A stretch of 64,000 bases of DNA from Curtobacterium pusillum (GTDB lineage Bacteria; Actinomycetota; Actinomycetes; Actinomycetales; Microbacteriaceae). The notes below the pieces were generated by a model. It was not told the DNA's origin. It ran no database searches and saw only the letters and a program-made list of their open reading frames with translations. This document shows, piece after piece, positions 16,152 through 24,731 of this stretch; positions within the stretch are counted from its first letter, which is position 1, and each line of letters begins with the position of its first letter. A program made the position numbers and the translations under genes. The stretch lies in contig CP018783.1 of the NCBI GenBank assembly GCA_002025645.1, positions 1,178,001-1,242,000 of the forward strand. Direction: 5' to 3'.

Positions 16152-17282
16152 CTACGAACCGGCCATGACCTGGATCGCCCGACGGTCGGGCTTGCCGGTC
16201 GGGAGCATCGGGAGCTCGGGCACGACGACGACCGCGGCCGGACGAGCCGCACGGCCGAGCGCGGCGCCCACGTGGTCACGGACGACCTCGAGGTCGAGCG
16301 GCCGCGCGGTCACCACGACGGGCACCTCGCCCCACTCCCCCGACGCACGCCGGGTCACGACCGCGGCGTCCTGCCCGGGAAGCTCCCGCACCAGGCGCTC
16401 GACCTGCCCGAGCGGGACCTTCTCGCCGCCGGAGATCACGACGTCGTCGAGCCGGCCGAGCACCCGGACCACGCCGTCGTGCACCTCGGCGGCGTCGCCC
16501 GTGCGGTACCAGCGGAGCCCGTCCCGTTCGGTGAACGCGGACGCGGTGCGCTCGTCGTCGTCGAGGTACCCCTCGGCGAGCATCGGGCCAGCAAGGAACA
16601 GCTCACCGTCGACGACCTCGGTGCGGACGGAGCCGAACGGGACACCGTCGTACACGCAGCCGCCGCTCGTCTCGCTCGCACCGTACGTCGTCACCACGCG
16701 GACGCCCGCGTCGAGTGCACGTTGCCGCAGGGGTGCCGGCGTCGCCTGCCCACCGACCAGGACGGCGTCGAAGGCCGCCAGGGAACGGGTCGCCCGGGCG
16801 TCGTCGAGCACCCGCGCCAGCTGCACGGGGACGAGCGACGTGTACCGGCGCGGGGCGGCCGGCCCGGTGACGAGCCGGTCGGCGGCGTCGGCGAACGCAT
16901 CCGCGTCGAAGTGCCCCGGCGGCACGACGACCGGCGAGGTCCCGGCGGCGATCGACCGGGTCAGGACGTTGAGGCCGGCGATGTAGTGCGTGGGCAGCGC
17001 GAGCACCCACCCGCCCGGACCGCCCAGCGCTGCGTCGGCGGCCGCGGCCCCGGCGAGCAGCGCCTCGGACGAGAGCGCCACGCGCTTGCCGGTCCCGGTG
17101 GACCCGCTCGTCTCGACGACCAGGGCGACCCGCTGTGGGACGCTGGCCGGCGCCGGTGTCGGCAGCGCCGGCGCGTCCTCTGCGACGGGGAGCAGCGCGG
17201 GGCCGCCGGCGAGTGCTGCCTCCAGGCCGCGGAGCACCGCGAGCGGATCCGACGCACCCAGCGCGACCAGCGGACGGGTCAT
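16152..17282 (-). CDS. menE: o-succinylbenzoate-CoA ligase
   Basis: A 376-residue ANL-superfamily ligase, short as in other actinobacterial MenE proteins. Motifs: P-loop SGSTGTGKRVALS, GASETSGGC, YRTGDAAEVHDG, LGRLDDVVISGGEKV, and the C-terminal catalytic lysine in LPTGKPDR. It activates o-succinylbenzoate to its CoA ester for MenB. The start at 17282 (TRPLVALGASDP) is chosen; a longer reading would overlap menB and is Arg/Ser-rich. It lies 16 bases after menB. Confidence 0.93.
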   Translation of the reverse strand: MTRPLVALGASDPLAVLRGLEAALAGGPALLPVAEDAPALPTPAPASVPQRVALVVETSGSTGTGKRVALSSEALLAGAAAADAALGGPGGWVLALPTHYIAGLNVLTRSIAAGTSPVVVPPGHFDADAFADAADRLVTGPAAPRRYTSLVPVQLARVLDDARATRSLAAFDAVLVGGQATPAPLRQRALDAGVRVVTTYGASETSGGCVYDGVPFGSVRTEVVDGELFLAGPMLAEGYLDDDERTASAFTERDGLRWYRTGDAAEVHDGVVRVLGRLDDVVISGGEKVPLGQVERLVRELPGQDAAVVTRRASGEWGEVPVVVTARPLDLEVVRDHVGAALGRAARPAAVVVVPELPMLPTGKPDRRAIQVMAGS

Positions 17283-17298
17283 GCCTCGGCCCGCCCGA

Positions 17299-18228
17299 TC
17301 AGTAGTGCCACGGGAACGACGTCCACTCGGGCGCGCGCTTCTCGAGGAACGAGTCACGGCCCTCGACGGCCTCGTCGGTGCCGTAGGCCAGCCGCGTCGC
17401 CTCGCCCGCGAACACCTGCTGCCCGACCATGCCGTCGTCGACCGCGTTGAACGCGTACTTGAGCATCCGGATCGCGGTCGGGGACTTGCCGAGGACGATC
17501 TCGCCCCAGCGGATCGCCTCGCGCTCGAGGTCCTCGTGCGGGACGACGGCGTTCACGGCGCCCATCTCGTACGCACGCTGCGCCGAGTACTCCTGCGCGA
17601 GGAAGAAGACCTCGCGGGCGAACTTCTGCCCGATCTGCTTGGCGTAGTAGGCGCTGCCGTAGCCCCCGTCGAACGAGCCGACGTCGGCGTCGGTCTGCTT
17701 GAACTTCCCGTGCTCGGCGCTCGCGATCGTCAGGTCGCAGATCGCGTGCAGCGAGTGACCGCCGCCGGCCGCCCACCCCGGGACCACCGCGATGACGACC
17801 TTGGGCATCATCCGGATGAGGCGTTGGACCTCGAGGATGTGCAGCCGTCCCATCGACGCCTGGGCCGCAGCCGGGTCGACGCCCTCCGGCGGAGCGCCCT
17901 CGTCGCCGACGTACTGGTAGCCGCTCCTCCCGCGGATGCGCTGGTCGCCGCCGGAGCAGAACGCCCAGCCGCCGTCCTTCTGGCTCGGGCCGTTGCCGGT
18001 CAGCAGGACCACGCCGACGCGGGGGTCCTGACGGGCGTCGTCGAGTGCGCGGTACAGCTCGTCCACCGTGCGGGGACGGAAGGCGTTGCGGACCTCGGGG
18101 CGGTCGAACGCGACCCGGACGATGCCGTGCGACACGTGCTTGTGGTACGTGATGTCGGTGAACTGCTCCGCGATCGGAGCCGCGGTCCAGACGTCGGGAT
18201 CGAACAGGTCGGAGACGGGAGCAGCCAT
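17299..18228 (-). CDS. menB: 1,4-dihydroxy-2-naphthoyl-CoA synthase
   Basis: A 309-residue crotonase-fold enzyme. MenB features are RPEVRNAFRPRTVDEL, GGWAFCSGGDQRIRG, WAAGGGHSLHAICDLTIAS (oxyanion hole), and the DADVGSFDGGYGSAYYAKQIGQK segment typical of MenB. It cyclises o-succinylbenzoyl-CoA. The start ATG 18228 (AAPVSDLFDPDVW) lies just inside a reading that otherwise runs on upstream. menE follows after 16 bases. Confidence 0.95.
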   Translation of the reverse strand: MAAPVSDLFDPDVWTAAPIAEQFTDITYHKHVSHGIVRVAFDRPEVRNAFRPRTVDELYRALDDARQDPRVGVVLLTGNGPSQKDGGWAFCSGGDQRIRGRSGYQYVGDEGAPPEGVDPAAAQASMGRLHILEVQRLIRMMPKVVIAVVPGWAAGGGHSLHAICDLTIASAEHGKFKQTDADVGSFDGGYGSAYYAKQIGQKFAREVFFLAQEYSAQRAYEMGAVNAVVPHEDLEREAIRWGEIVLGKSPTAIRMLKYAFNAVDDGMVGQQVFAGEATRLAYGTDEAVEGRDSFLEKRAPEWTSFPWHY

Positions 18229-18266
18229 GCCCCCACGGTACCGCTCGGGCACGGTGTCGCTTGGGC

Positions 18267-18713
18267 TCAGACGCCCATGCCGTCCGTGGCCGAGCCGCCC
18301 ATGTCGGTCAGGACCTCCGGTGCGACGATCACGAGCAGGACGATGAGGATCACCGGGTTGGCGAAGAAGGCCACCACCACGCCGATCGCGCCGTACCAGC
18401 GACCGAACGACCCGACCGCGGCGACGAAGCCCAGGACCGCGGCGATGAGCGTCAGGAACACGACCACGAAGCAGATGCCGAACGCGAAGTCGGTGTCGCC
18501 GCCCATGAACACGGCGAAGGCGCTCGCGTCGACCGCCGCGGAGACCACCGCGAGTCCGAGGGCGATCTTGCCGACGACCGGGTTGCGCTTCCTGCGACCG
18601 ACCGGCCCCTGCTGACGGACGTCGACGGTGTTGCGCTGCATGAGCCGGGCGAACTCGTCGGTGTCGCGGCCGGGTGCCGACGGACGCGGTGCGCGCTGCT
18701 GCGGTTCCGGCAC
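18267..18713 (-). CDS. hypothetical membrane protein
   Basis: A 148-residue protein. Residues 1-45 are hydrophilic, then three or four hydrophobic segments follow (for example ICFVVVFLTLIAAVLGFVAAVG and VILIVLLVIVAPEVL). I do not recognise the family; it may be a DUF4190-like small membrane protein. The GTG start at 18713 is preceded by GGGAGGCGCG, so the ribosome site and start codon together (GGAGGCGCGGTG) match one arm of the palindromic repeat family. It precedes menB on the same strand and is divergent from menC. Confidence 0.65.
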   Translation of the reverse strand: MPEPQQRAPRPSAPGRDTDEFARLMQRNTVDVRQQGPVGRRKRNPVVGKIALGLAVVSAAVDASAFAVFMGGDTDFAFGICFVVVFLTLIAAVLGFVAAVGSFGRWYGAIGVVVAFFANPVILIVLLVIVAPEVLTDMGGSATDGMGV

Positions 18714-18870
18714 CGCGCCTCCCTCGTCCTGGTCGTCCCGTGCTGATCGACACCTGTCGGCCGATCGCCTGCTGCCGACCCTGGCCGACCGATGCATGCT
18801 AATGCCCTGCCCTGGCGGTCGCCTCCGAGGAACCGTGAGGTGGGCTGGACGTCGCTGCCAGGATGGGGAC

Positions 18871-19866
18871 GTGCTCCCCGACCGCGCCGAACTGCCCGCA
18901 CTCGCCGACCTCCTCGCCGACGCGCACGTGGTCGCGCTGCCGATGCGGGTGCGGTTCCGCGGGATCACCTCCCGCGAGGCAGTGGTCCTCCGCGGCCCGA
19001 CCGGCTGGACCGAGTTCTCGCCGTTCGTCGAGTACGACGACGCCGAGGCCGCTGCCTGGCTCCGGGCCGCGATCGACTTCGGCTGGGCGCAGCACGAGCC
19101 CGCCGCGGACTCCGTGGCGGTGAACGCCACCGTGCCCGCCATCGCCCCCGACGCCGTCGCCGGGTTGCTCGCCCGCTACCCGGGCTGCACCACCGCCAAG
19201 GTCAAGGCCGCGGAACCCGGCACGACGATCGACGACGACGTCGCTCGGGTCGCCGAGGTGCGTCGGATCATGGGTGCCGACGCCCGGGTCCGCGTCGACG
19301 CGAACGGCCTGTGGACCGTCGAGCAGGCGGCCGAGGCCCTGGAACGCCTCGCCCCGTTCGACCTGCAGTACGCGGAGCAGCCCTGCCGCACCGTCCCCGA
19401 ACTCGCCGCCCTCCGCGCCCGACTGTCGGGGCTCGGCGTCCCGATCGCCGCCGACGAGAGCGTCCGGAAGGCGGCAGACCCGCTCGCCGTCGCCCGGGCC
19501 GGCGCCGCCGACGTGCTCGTCGTGAAGGCGCAGCCCCTCGGTGGCATCACGGCCGCGCGGGCCATCGTCGCCGAGGCAGGGCTGCCCTGCGTGGTGTCGA
19601 GTGCGCTCGACACGTCGGTCGGGCTCGGGATGGGGGCGTTCCTCGCCGCGGACGCCATGAGCCCGGGGTACGCCGCCGGACTCGGCACGGCGGCGATGTT
19701 CGAGTCGGACGTGTCGGGCACGCCGCTGCTGCCGGTCGACGGGCGGGTACCGGTTCGGCGTGTGGAGGTCTCGCGGGAGCTGCTGGCGCGGAACGCGGCA
19801 TCGCCGGAGCGGACCGCCTGGTGGCGGGCACGGCTCGAGCGCGTGCACGCGGTGCTGGCCGGTTGA
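18871..19866 (+). CDS. menC: o-succinylbenzoate synthase
   Basis: A 331-residue enolase-superfamily enzyme. The catalytic residues are visible: lysine pair in TTAKVKAAEPG, metal ligands in RVDANGLWT, YAEQPC and AADESV, and the second-side lysine in VVKAQPLGG. It dehydrates SHCHC to o-succinylbenzoate. The start is GTG 18871 (LPDRAELPALADLL); CAGGAT six bases upstream could serve as a -10 box. It converges with ccsB across a perfect palindromic element. Confidence 0.92.
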   Translation: MLPDRAELPALADLLADAHVVALPMRVRFRGITSREAVVLRGPTGWTEFSPFVEYDDAEAAAWLRAAIDFGWAQHEPAADSVAVNATVPAIAPDAVAGLLARYPGCTTAKVKAAEPGTTIDDDVARVAEVRRIMGADARVRVDANGLWTVEQAAEALERLAPFDLQYAEQPCRTVPELAALRARLSGLGVPIAADESVRKAADPLAVARAGAADVLVVKAQPLGGITAARAIVAEAGLPCVVSSALDTSVGLGMGAFLAADAMSPGYAAGLGTAAMFESDVSGTPLLPVDGRVPVRRVEVSRELLARNAASPERTAWWRARLERVHAVLAG

Positions 19867-19893
19867 GGCCCTGGGACCGACCGGAGACTGACT

Positions 19894-19925
19894 GGAGGCG
19901 CGGTGCCAGCTGGCACCGCGCCTCC
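19894..19925. repeat. perfect 32-base palindromic element between menC and ccsB
   Basis: The sequence is its own reverse complement: GGAGGCGCGGTGCCAG followed by CTGGCACCGCGCCTCC. It lies between convergent genes. It is the cleanest GGAGGCGCGG-type copy in the window. No T-tract follows on either strand. Confidence 0.8.
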
Positions 19926-19960
19926 TGTCCGGTGGCGGTCGCGTCAGCGACCTGCGCCGC

Positions 19961-20965
19961 TCACAGGCCCGAGTAGCTGTGCAGGCCCTTGAAGAAGACG
20001 TTCACGACGGAGAAGTTGAACATCACCGCGGCGAAGCCGATGAGTGCCAGCCACGACGACCGCGCCCCTCGCCAGCCGCGCGTCGCCCGCGCGTGGATGT
20101 ACCCGGCGTAGACGACCCAGATGATGAAGGTCCAGACCTCCTTGGTGTCCCAGCCCCAGTAGCGACCCCAGGCCCGCTCGGCCCAGATGGCACCGGCGAT
20201 GAGCGTGAAGGTCCAGAGGACGAAGCCGACCAGGATGACGCGGTACGTCAGGACCTCGAGCCGGTCGGCGTCGGGCAGCGTCTCCATGAAGCGGAGCTTG
20301 CCCGAGGTCGAACGGCCCTGGCGGTAGGTCTGCACGAGCTGCGACACCGCGAGGCCGGCGCCCAGGGCGAAGAACCCGGTGCCGGCGATCGCCACGAACA
20401 CGTGGATGACGAGCCAGTACGACTGCAGCGCGGGCTGCAGCGGGACGACGGGCACCCAGTAGTTCACGGTCGCGATGCCGAGCAGGATGATCGTGAGCCC
20501 GGTGATGAACACACCGAGGAACTTGAGGTTCTGCCAGAGCTGCACGAGCAGGAAGATCAGGATGATCAGGCCCGTGCCGGTGAGGGAGAACTCGAACATG
20601 TTGCCCCACGGCACACGGTCGGCCGCGATGCCGCGCAGCACGATCGAGCCGACGTGCAGCACGAGCGCGAGGATCGTCATCGCCATGCCGACGCGCTCGA
20701 ACCGGGTGCCCCCGCGTCGGACGCTCCCGCCGTCGGACGACTGCGACACCTTCTCGAGGACGACGGTGCCCCCCTGCACGGTGGCGACCGTCCGTTCGGC
20801 GGTGCTCGCCTGGGGTGCACCGGCGCCGTCAGCGGCGGCCGCGACGTTGCCGGAGCGCTTCGCGACGTCCAGGGCGAACGCGATGAACGCGATGACGTAG
20901 ACCGCCATGGCGGAGTACGTCAGCACGACCGAGTAGGTCGCGAGGTTCGTGGTCATGTCGTTCAC
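19961..20965 (-). CDS. ccsB: cytochrome c biogenesis protein CcsB (CcsA/ResC type)
   Basis: A 334-residue polytopic membrane protein. The heme-handling tryptophan-rich region reads WAERAWGRYWGWDTKEVW, and VPWGNMFEFSLTGTG is the other conserved external loop. With ResB it forms the System II synthase that carries heme across the membrane and attaches it to apocytochrome c. It overlaps resB by four bases. It is the last gene of the resA-ccdA-resB-ccsB run. Confidence 0.93.
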   Translation of the reverse strand: MNDMTTNLATYSVVLTYSAMAVYVIAFIAFALDVAKRSGNVAAAADGAGAPQASTAERTVATVQGGTVVLEKVSQSSDGGSVRRGGTRFERVGMAMTILALVLHVGSIVLRGIAADRVPWGNMFEFSLTGTGLIILIFLLVQLWQNLKFLGVFITGLTIILLGIATVNYWVPVVPLQPALQSYWLVIHVFVAIAGTGFFALGAGLAVSQLVQTYRQGRSTSGKLRFMETLPDADRLEVLTYRVILVGFVLWTFTLIAGAIWAERAWGRYWGWDTKEVWTFIIWVVYAGYIHARATRGWRGARSSWLALIGFAAVMFNFSVVNVFFKGLHSYSGL

Positions 20966-22668
20966 TGGGGCATCCTAACTCCGAGGTCCGACGTGTGGCG
21001 CTTGGCGATGTCCGCCACGGCTCGTTCGAGGTTCGGGTCCTCACCGCGGGCGAGGCCGGCGTACTCGAGGTCGTAGCCCGGCTCGGCCCCGGTGCCGTCG
21101 TCGCGACGGGGCACGACCTTCACCCACACGCGACGGCGCGGGACGAAGAGCGACGTGAGCAGGCCGAGGACCGACAGCACGGCGAACCCGCCGACCCACA
21201 GCTGCGAGGGGTCGTGGTGCACGTCGAGCGAGACGTAGCGCTTCACACCGTCGAAGGTGATCGAGCCCGCGTCACCCGGCAGCTTCTTGGTCTGCCCGGG
21301 CTTCAGCTCGATGCTGGCGGTGTCGGACTGACGCCCCGCGATCTGCTGCAGGCCGCTCGTGTCGAGCGTGTAGACGCTCTGCGGGACGCCGTCGTCGAGA
21401 CCGAGGTCACCCGTGTACACCTGCAGCGTCAGCAGGGGGTTCTGGTCGTCCGGGTAGGCGCTGGCGTACGCCCCGGTGGAGAGCTTCGACGCCGTCGGGT
21501 AGAAGAAGCCGACCATGCCCAGCTGGTCCGGCGCGGCGTCGGGCACCTTGATGACGCCGGTGGAGGTGTAGTTCGCGTCCTCCGGCAGGAACGGGACCGT
21601 GTCCTTGAACGCCACGTTGCCGTCACCGTCGCGCACCGTGACGTCCATCGCGTAGCCGTTGCCGAGGAGGTAGACGTTGGTGCCACCGACGCTCACCGGG
21701 TCGTTCACACCGAGACGGCTCGTCTGCTTCGCGCCGCCCTTCTCCTGCGTCGTCACGGTCGCCGAGTAGTCGAGCGCCTGGCCGAGGGCGTCGAGGTTGC
21801 GCTCCTCGTACTTGGTGACGAACTTGTCGAGGGTGAAGTTGTAGCCCTTGAGGTCGGTCTGCCGGAACCACCGGCCCGGGTTGAACGAGTCGTACGAGCC
21901 GAGCACGTTCGAGAACGTCTGCCCCTCGACCAGGAGGCGCTGGCCGGTGTAGCCGAAGCCGCCACCGACGCCGACCGCCAGGAGCACGCCGACGAGTGCC
22001 GCGTGGAAGACCAGGTTGCCCGTCTCGCGCAGGTACCCGCGCTCGGCGCTGACCGAGTCGCCGAAGCGCTCGACGCGGTAGCCGGACCGCTTCAGCAGGG
22101 CCATCGCACGGGTGACCGCCTGTTCCGCCGTCACCTCGGTGTCGTCAGCGGCGACCTTCTGGTAGCCAGCGAGCCGTGTCAGGCGCACCGGGGTCTTCGG
22201 CGGCCGGGTGCGGAGCGCCTGCCAGTGGTGCTTCGTGCGCGGGATGATGCAGCCGATCAGGGAGACGAACAGCAGCAGGTAGATCGCCGAGAACCACACC
22301 GAGGTGTAGGTGTCGAAGACCTGGAGCTTGTCGAGGATCGGGTAGAGCGTCGCGTGGTCCGCCTTGTACTGCACGACGCCGTTCGGGTCCGCGGTGCGCT
22401 GCGGGACGAGCGAGCCCGGGATCGCCGCGAGGGCGAGCAGCATGAGCAGGAACAGCGCGGTCCGCATGCTCGTGAGCTGGCGCCAGAAGAAGCGCAGGTA
22501 GCCGACGAGTCCGAGCTTCGGCTGGTTGACCCCATCGCCACCACCCGCGGCGGAGGGGTCGGCCGGACCGGAGCCGTCGACGTGGTCGGACGGTCGCTGC
22601 GGGTCCGCCGAGGTGTCGGTGGAGTCGATGTCGGCGGCGTCGACGTCGGGGTCAGACTGCGGGGACAA
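20962..22668 (-). CDS. resB: cytochrome c biogenesis protein ResB
   Basis: A 568-residue protein with three N-terminal membrane helices (including LRFFWRQLTSMRTALFLLMLLALAAIP split over the first), a large extracytoplasmic domain (about 230-480) and a final helix near residue 500. LVPQRTADPNGV and the LGVNDPVSVGG region fit ResB. It partners CcsB in heme delivery. It overlaps ccdA by 17 bases and ccsB by four, so translation is coupled. The first 50 residues are acidic and probably disordered. Confidence 0.93.
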   Translation of the reverse strand: MSPQSDPDVDAADIDSTDTSADPQRPSDHVDGSGPADPSAAGGGDGVNQPKLGLVGYLRFFWRQLTSMRTALFLLMLLALAAIPGSLVPQRTADPNGVVQYKADHATLYPILDKLQVFDTYTSVWFSAIYLLLFVSLIGCIIPRTKHHWQALRTRPPKTPVRLTRLAGYQKVAADDTEVTAEQAVTRAMALLKRSGYRVERFGDSVSAERGYLRETGNLVFHAALVGVLLAVGVGGGFGYTGQRLLVEGQTFSNVLGSYDSFNPGRWFRQTDLKGYNFTLDKFVTKYEERNLDALGQALDYSATVTTQEKGGAKQTSRLGVNDPVSVGGTNVYLLGNGYAMDVTVRDGDGNVAFKDTVPFLPEDANYTSTGVIKVPDAAPDQLGMVGFFYPTASKLSTGAYASAYPDDQNPLLTLQVYTGDLGLDDGVPQSVYTLDTSGLQQIAGRQSDTASIELKPGQTKKLPGDAGSITFDGVKRYVSLDVHHDPSQLWVGGFAVLSVLGLLTSLFVPRRRVWVKVVPRRDDGTGAEPGYDLEYAGLARGEDPNLERAVADIAKRHTSDLGVRMPQ

Positions 22669-23392
22669 AGCTCTGGATCACCGCCCCCGCGCTCGACATG
22701 ACGGCCGACCAGATTCCGGTGACCATGAGCAGACCGATGACGATCAGGATCGCTCCTCCGATGATGTTGACGGTGCGCATGTGGCGCTTCACGGCGCGGA
22801 TGGCCCCGGTGGCCCAGCCGGCGCCGAGCGCGACGAGGACGAACGGGACGCCCAGGCCGAGGCAGTACGCGACACCGAGCCACATGCCCTGCCAGGCACT
22901 GCCCGACTGGACGCTGAGCAGGTTGATGGCGGCGAGGGTCGGGCCGAGGCACGGCGTCCAGCCCAGACCGAAGACGATGCCGAGCAAGGGTGCACCGACG
23001 AGACCCGTCGCGGGCGTCCACCCGGGCTTGATGGTGCGCTGCAGGAACGTGAAGCGGCCGACGAACACCAGGCCCATCGCGATCACGACGACGCCGAGGA
23101 TCTGCGTGATGAGGTCACGCCACCGCACGAGCCAGAAGCCGAGCGCGCCGAAGACCGTCGTGTACGCGACGAAGACCGCCGTGAACCCGAGGATGAAGAG
23201 CAGCACCCCGAGCACCACACGACCGCGGCGCTGCCCGCCCTCGGCGACGCCGCCGACGTACCCGAGGTACCCCGGCACGAGCGGCAGCACGCACGGTGAC
23301 AGGAACGACACGAGTCCGGCGAGCGCCGCGACGGGGAGCGCCACGGCCATCTGCCCGCTGAGGATCGCGTCGGCGAAGGGGTTGCTGGACAC
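22652..23392 (-). CDS. ccdA: cytochrome c biogenesis protein CcdA
   Basis: A 246-residue, six-helix DsbD-beta-type membrane protein. The redox cysteines are in FLSPCVLPLVPGYL and GWTPCLGPTLAA. CcdA moves electrons from cytoplasmic thioredoxin to the extracytoplasmic thiol reductase ResA, keeping apocytochrome c thiols reduced. Four bases lie between its start and the resA stop. Confidence 0.95.
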   Translation of the reverse strand: MSSNPFADAILSGQMAVALPVAALAGLVSFLSPCVLPLVPGYLGYVGGVAEGGQRRGRVVLGVLLFILGFTAVFVAYTTVFGALGFWLVRWRDLITQILGVVVIAMGLVFVGRFTFLQRTIKPGWTPATGLVGAPLLGIVFGLGWTPCLGPTLAAINLLSVQSGSAWQGMWLGVAYCLGLGVPFVLVALGAGWATGAIRAVKRHMRTVNIIGGAILIVIGLLMVTGIWSAVMSSAGAVIQSFVPAV

Positions 23393-23395
23393 GGG

Positions 23396-24010
23396 TCAGG
23401 AGGCCTTGCCCGACAACTCGTCGGAGACGAGGGTGTTCAGGATGCCCGGGCCGTCGACGGCGCCGAGGACGCGTGCGGCGACACGGCCCTGCTTGTCGAG
23501 CACGATGGTCGCGGGCACGGCGTTCGGGGCGATCTGCCCGGACATCGCGAGCTGCATCGCGCCGGTCTTCTGGTCGAGCACCGTCGGGTAGTCGACCTTG
23601 AAGGTGCGCTCGAACGCCTCGGCCGTGGCCTGCTCGTCACGAACGTTGACGCCGATGAACTGGACGTCGTCGTCGGCGAACTGGTCGTGCACCTTGTTGA
23701 GGTACTTCGCCTCGGCACGGCACGGCGGGCAGCCGGCGTACCAGAAGTTCAGGACGACGACCTTGCCCTTGAGCGCCTTCGACGAGACGGTGTCGCCGTC
23801 GGTGTCCTTCGCCTCGAAGTCCACGGCGTCCGTGCGCTTGTCCGTGGCGACCTCGGTCACCGCGCCGTCGCCGGAGATGTAGTTCTGCGTCGTGCCGCTG
23901 CCGTACTGCTTCGACAGCGAGTCGTTGTCCGACGAGCAGCCCGTCAGGACGAGAGCGGCCGTCACCGCCGTCGCCGCGAGGACCGCGAGCCGCTTCCTGG
24001 TGCTGGTCAC
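23396..24010 (-). CDS. resA: thiol-disulfide oxidoreductase lipoprotein (ResA/TlpA type)
   Basis: A 204-residue exported thioredoxin-fold protein. A lipoprotein signal ends at LVLTGC (Cys25). The active site FWYAGCPPCRAE has Cys94 and Cys97, followed by the cis-Pro region NAVPATIVLD. It should reduce the CxxCH cysteines of apocytochrome c using electrons from CcdA. The GTG start at 24010 has an AGGAG site and overlaps the phosphatase stop by four bases (GTGA), so the five genes from 24663 down to 19961 are probably one operon. Confidence 0.93.
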   Translation of the reverse strand: MTSTRKRLAVLAATAVTAALVLTGCSSDNDSLSKQYGSGTTQNYISGDGAVTEVATDKRTDAVDFEAKDTDGDTVSSKALKGKVVVLNFWYAGCPPCRAEAKYLNKVHDQFADDDVQFIGVNVRDEQATAEAFERTFKVDYPTVLDQKTGAMQLAMSGQIAPNAVPATIVLDKQGRVAARVLGAVDGPGILNTLVSDELSGKAS

Positions 24011-24663
24011 ACTGCTCCTTCGTCGATGGCGGTCGCGCGCAGGGCCTGCGCCGGGTCCGCGTACCCGACCTCGGTGAACCGGCCGGACGAGGTGGCGGGT
24101 ACACGCTCGACGGTCGTGATGCTGGAGAGGTCGCAGCGCCGCTTCCTCGGGTCGTGCCAGAGCTGCTCGCCGGCGAGACGGCGGTGCACCATCCAGATCG
24201 GCAACTGGTGGCTGACGAGGACGACGTCGCCCTCGTCGACGCTCTCCCAGGCCGTGGCGATGGCCGCGAGCATCCGGTTCGCGATGGACTCGTACGCCTC
24301 GCCCCAGCTCGGGCGGAACGGGTTCGCGATCCACGGCCACTCGGCCGGGCGTCCGAGCGAACGCTTCGTGAAGCCCGGAGGCTGTCCCTCGTACCGGTTG
24401 GTCGGCTCGATGAGTCGCTCGTCGAGCGCCACGTCGAGCCCGAAGGCATCGGACCACGGCGCCGCGGACTCCTGCGTGCGCTGCAGCGGGGAGGCCACGA
24501 TGCGGCGGACGTCGACCCCGGCGTCCTTCCAGGCGGTGGCCGATGCGAGCGCCATCTGCTTGCCGAGGTCGCTCAGCCCGAAACCGGGGAGCCGCCCGTA
24601 GAGGACACGGTCCGGGTTGTGCACCTCGCCGTGACGGACGAGGTGGATTCGGGACGCGGGCAT
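24007..24663 (-). CDS. histidine phosphatase family protein
   Basis: A 218-residue phosphoglycerate-mutase-like phosphatase. The catalytic motif is HLVRHGEVHNP, and the second catalytic His is in VVLVSHQLPIW. It is the first gene of the cytochrome c maturation operon, a position often seen in actinobacteria. The substrate is unknown. ATG 24663 has TACACT (complement of 24671-24676) seven bases upstream, so the operon mRNA probably begins at this codon; this argues against a longer N-terminus. Confidence 0.9.
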   Translation of the reverse strand: MPASRIHLVRHGEVHNPDRVLYGRLPGFGLSDLGKQMALASATAWKDAGVDVRRIVASPLQRTQESAAPWSDAFGLDVALDERLIEPTNRYEGQPPGFTKRSLGRPAEWPWIANPFRPSWGEAYESIANRMLAAIATAWESVDEGDVVLVSHQLPIWMVHRRLAGEQLWHDPRKRRCDLSSITTVERVPATSSGRFTEVGYADPAQALRATAIDEGAV

Positions 24664-24731
24664 GGGTTCCAGTGTAGGTCGCTCAGGCGTTCCCACCGCC
24701 CGCACAGACGATTCACCGGATGCGGAAGCGC

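Noticed and set aside
24007-24663. Histidine phosphatase as a menaquinone thioesterase substitute
   Set aside because: The RHG and SH motifs place it in the phosphoglycerate mutase fold, which is not a thioesterase.
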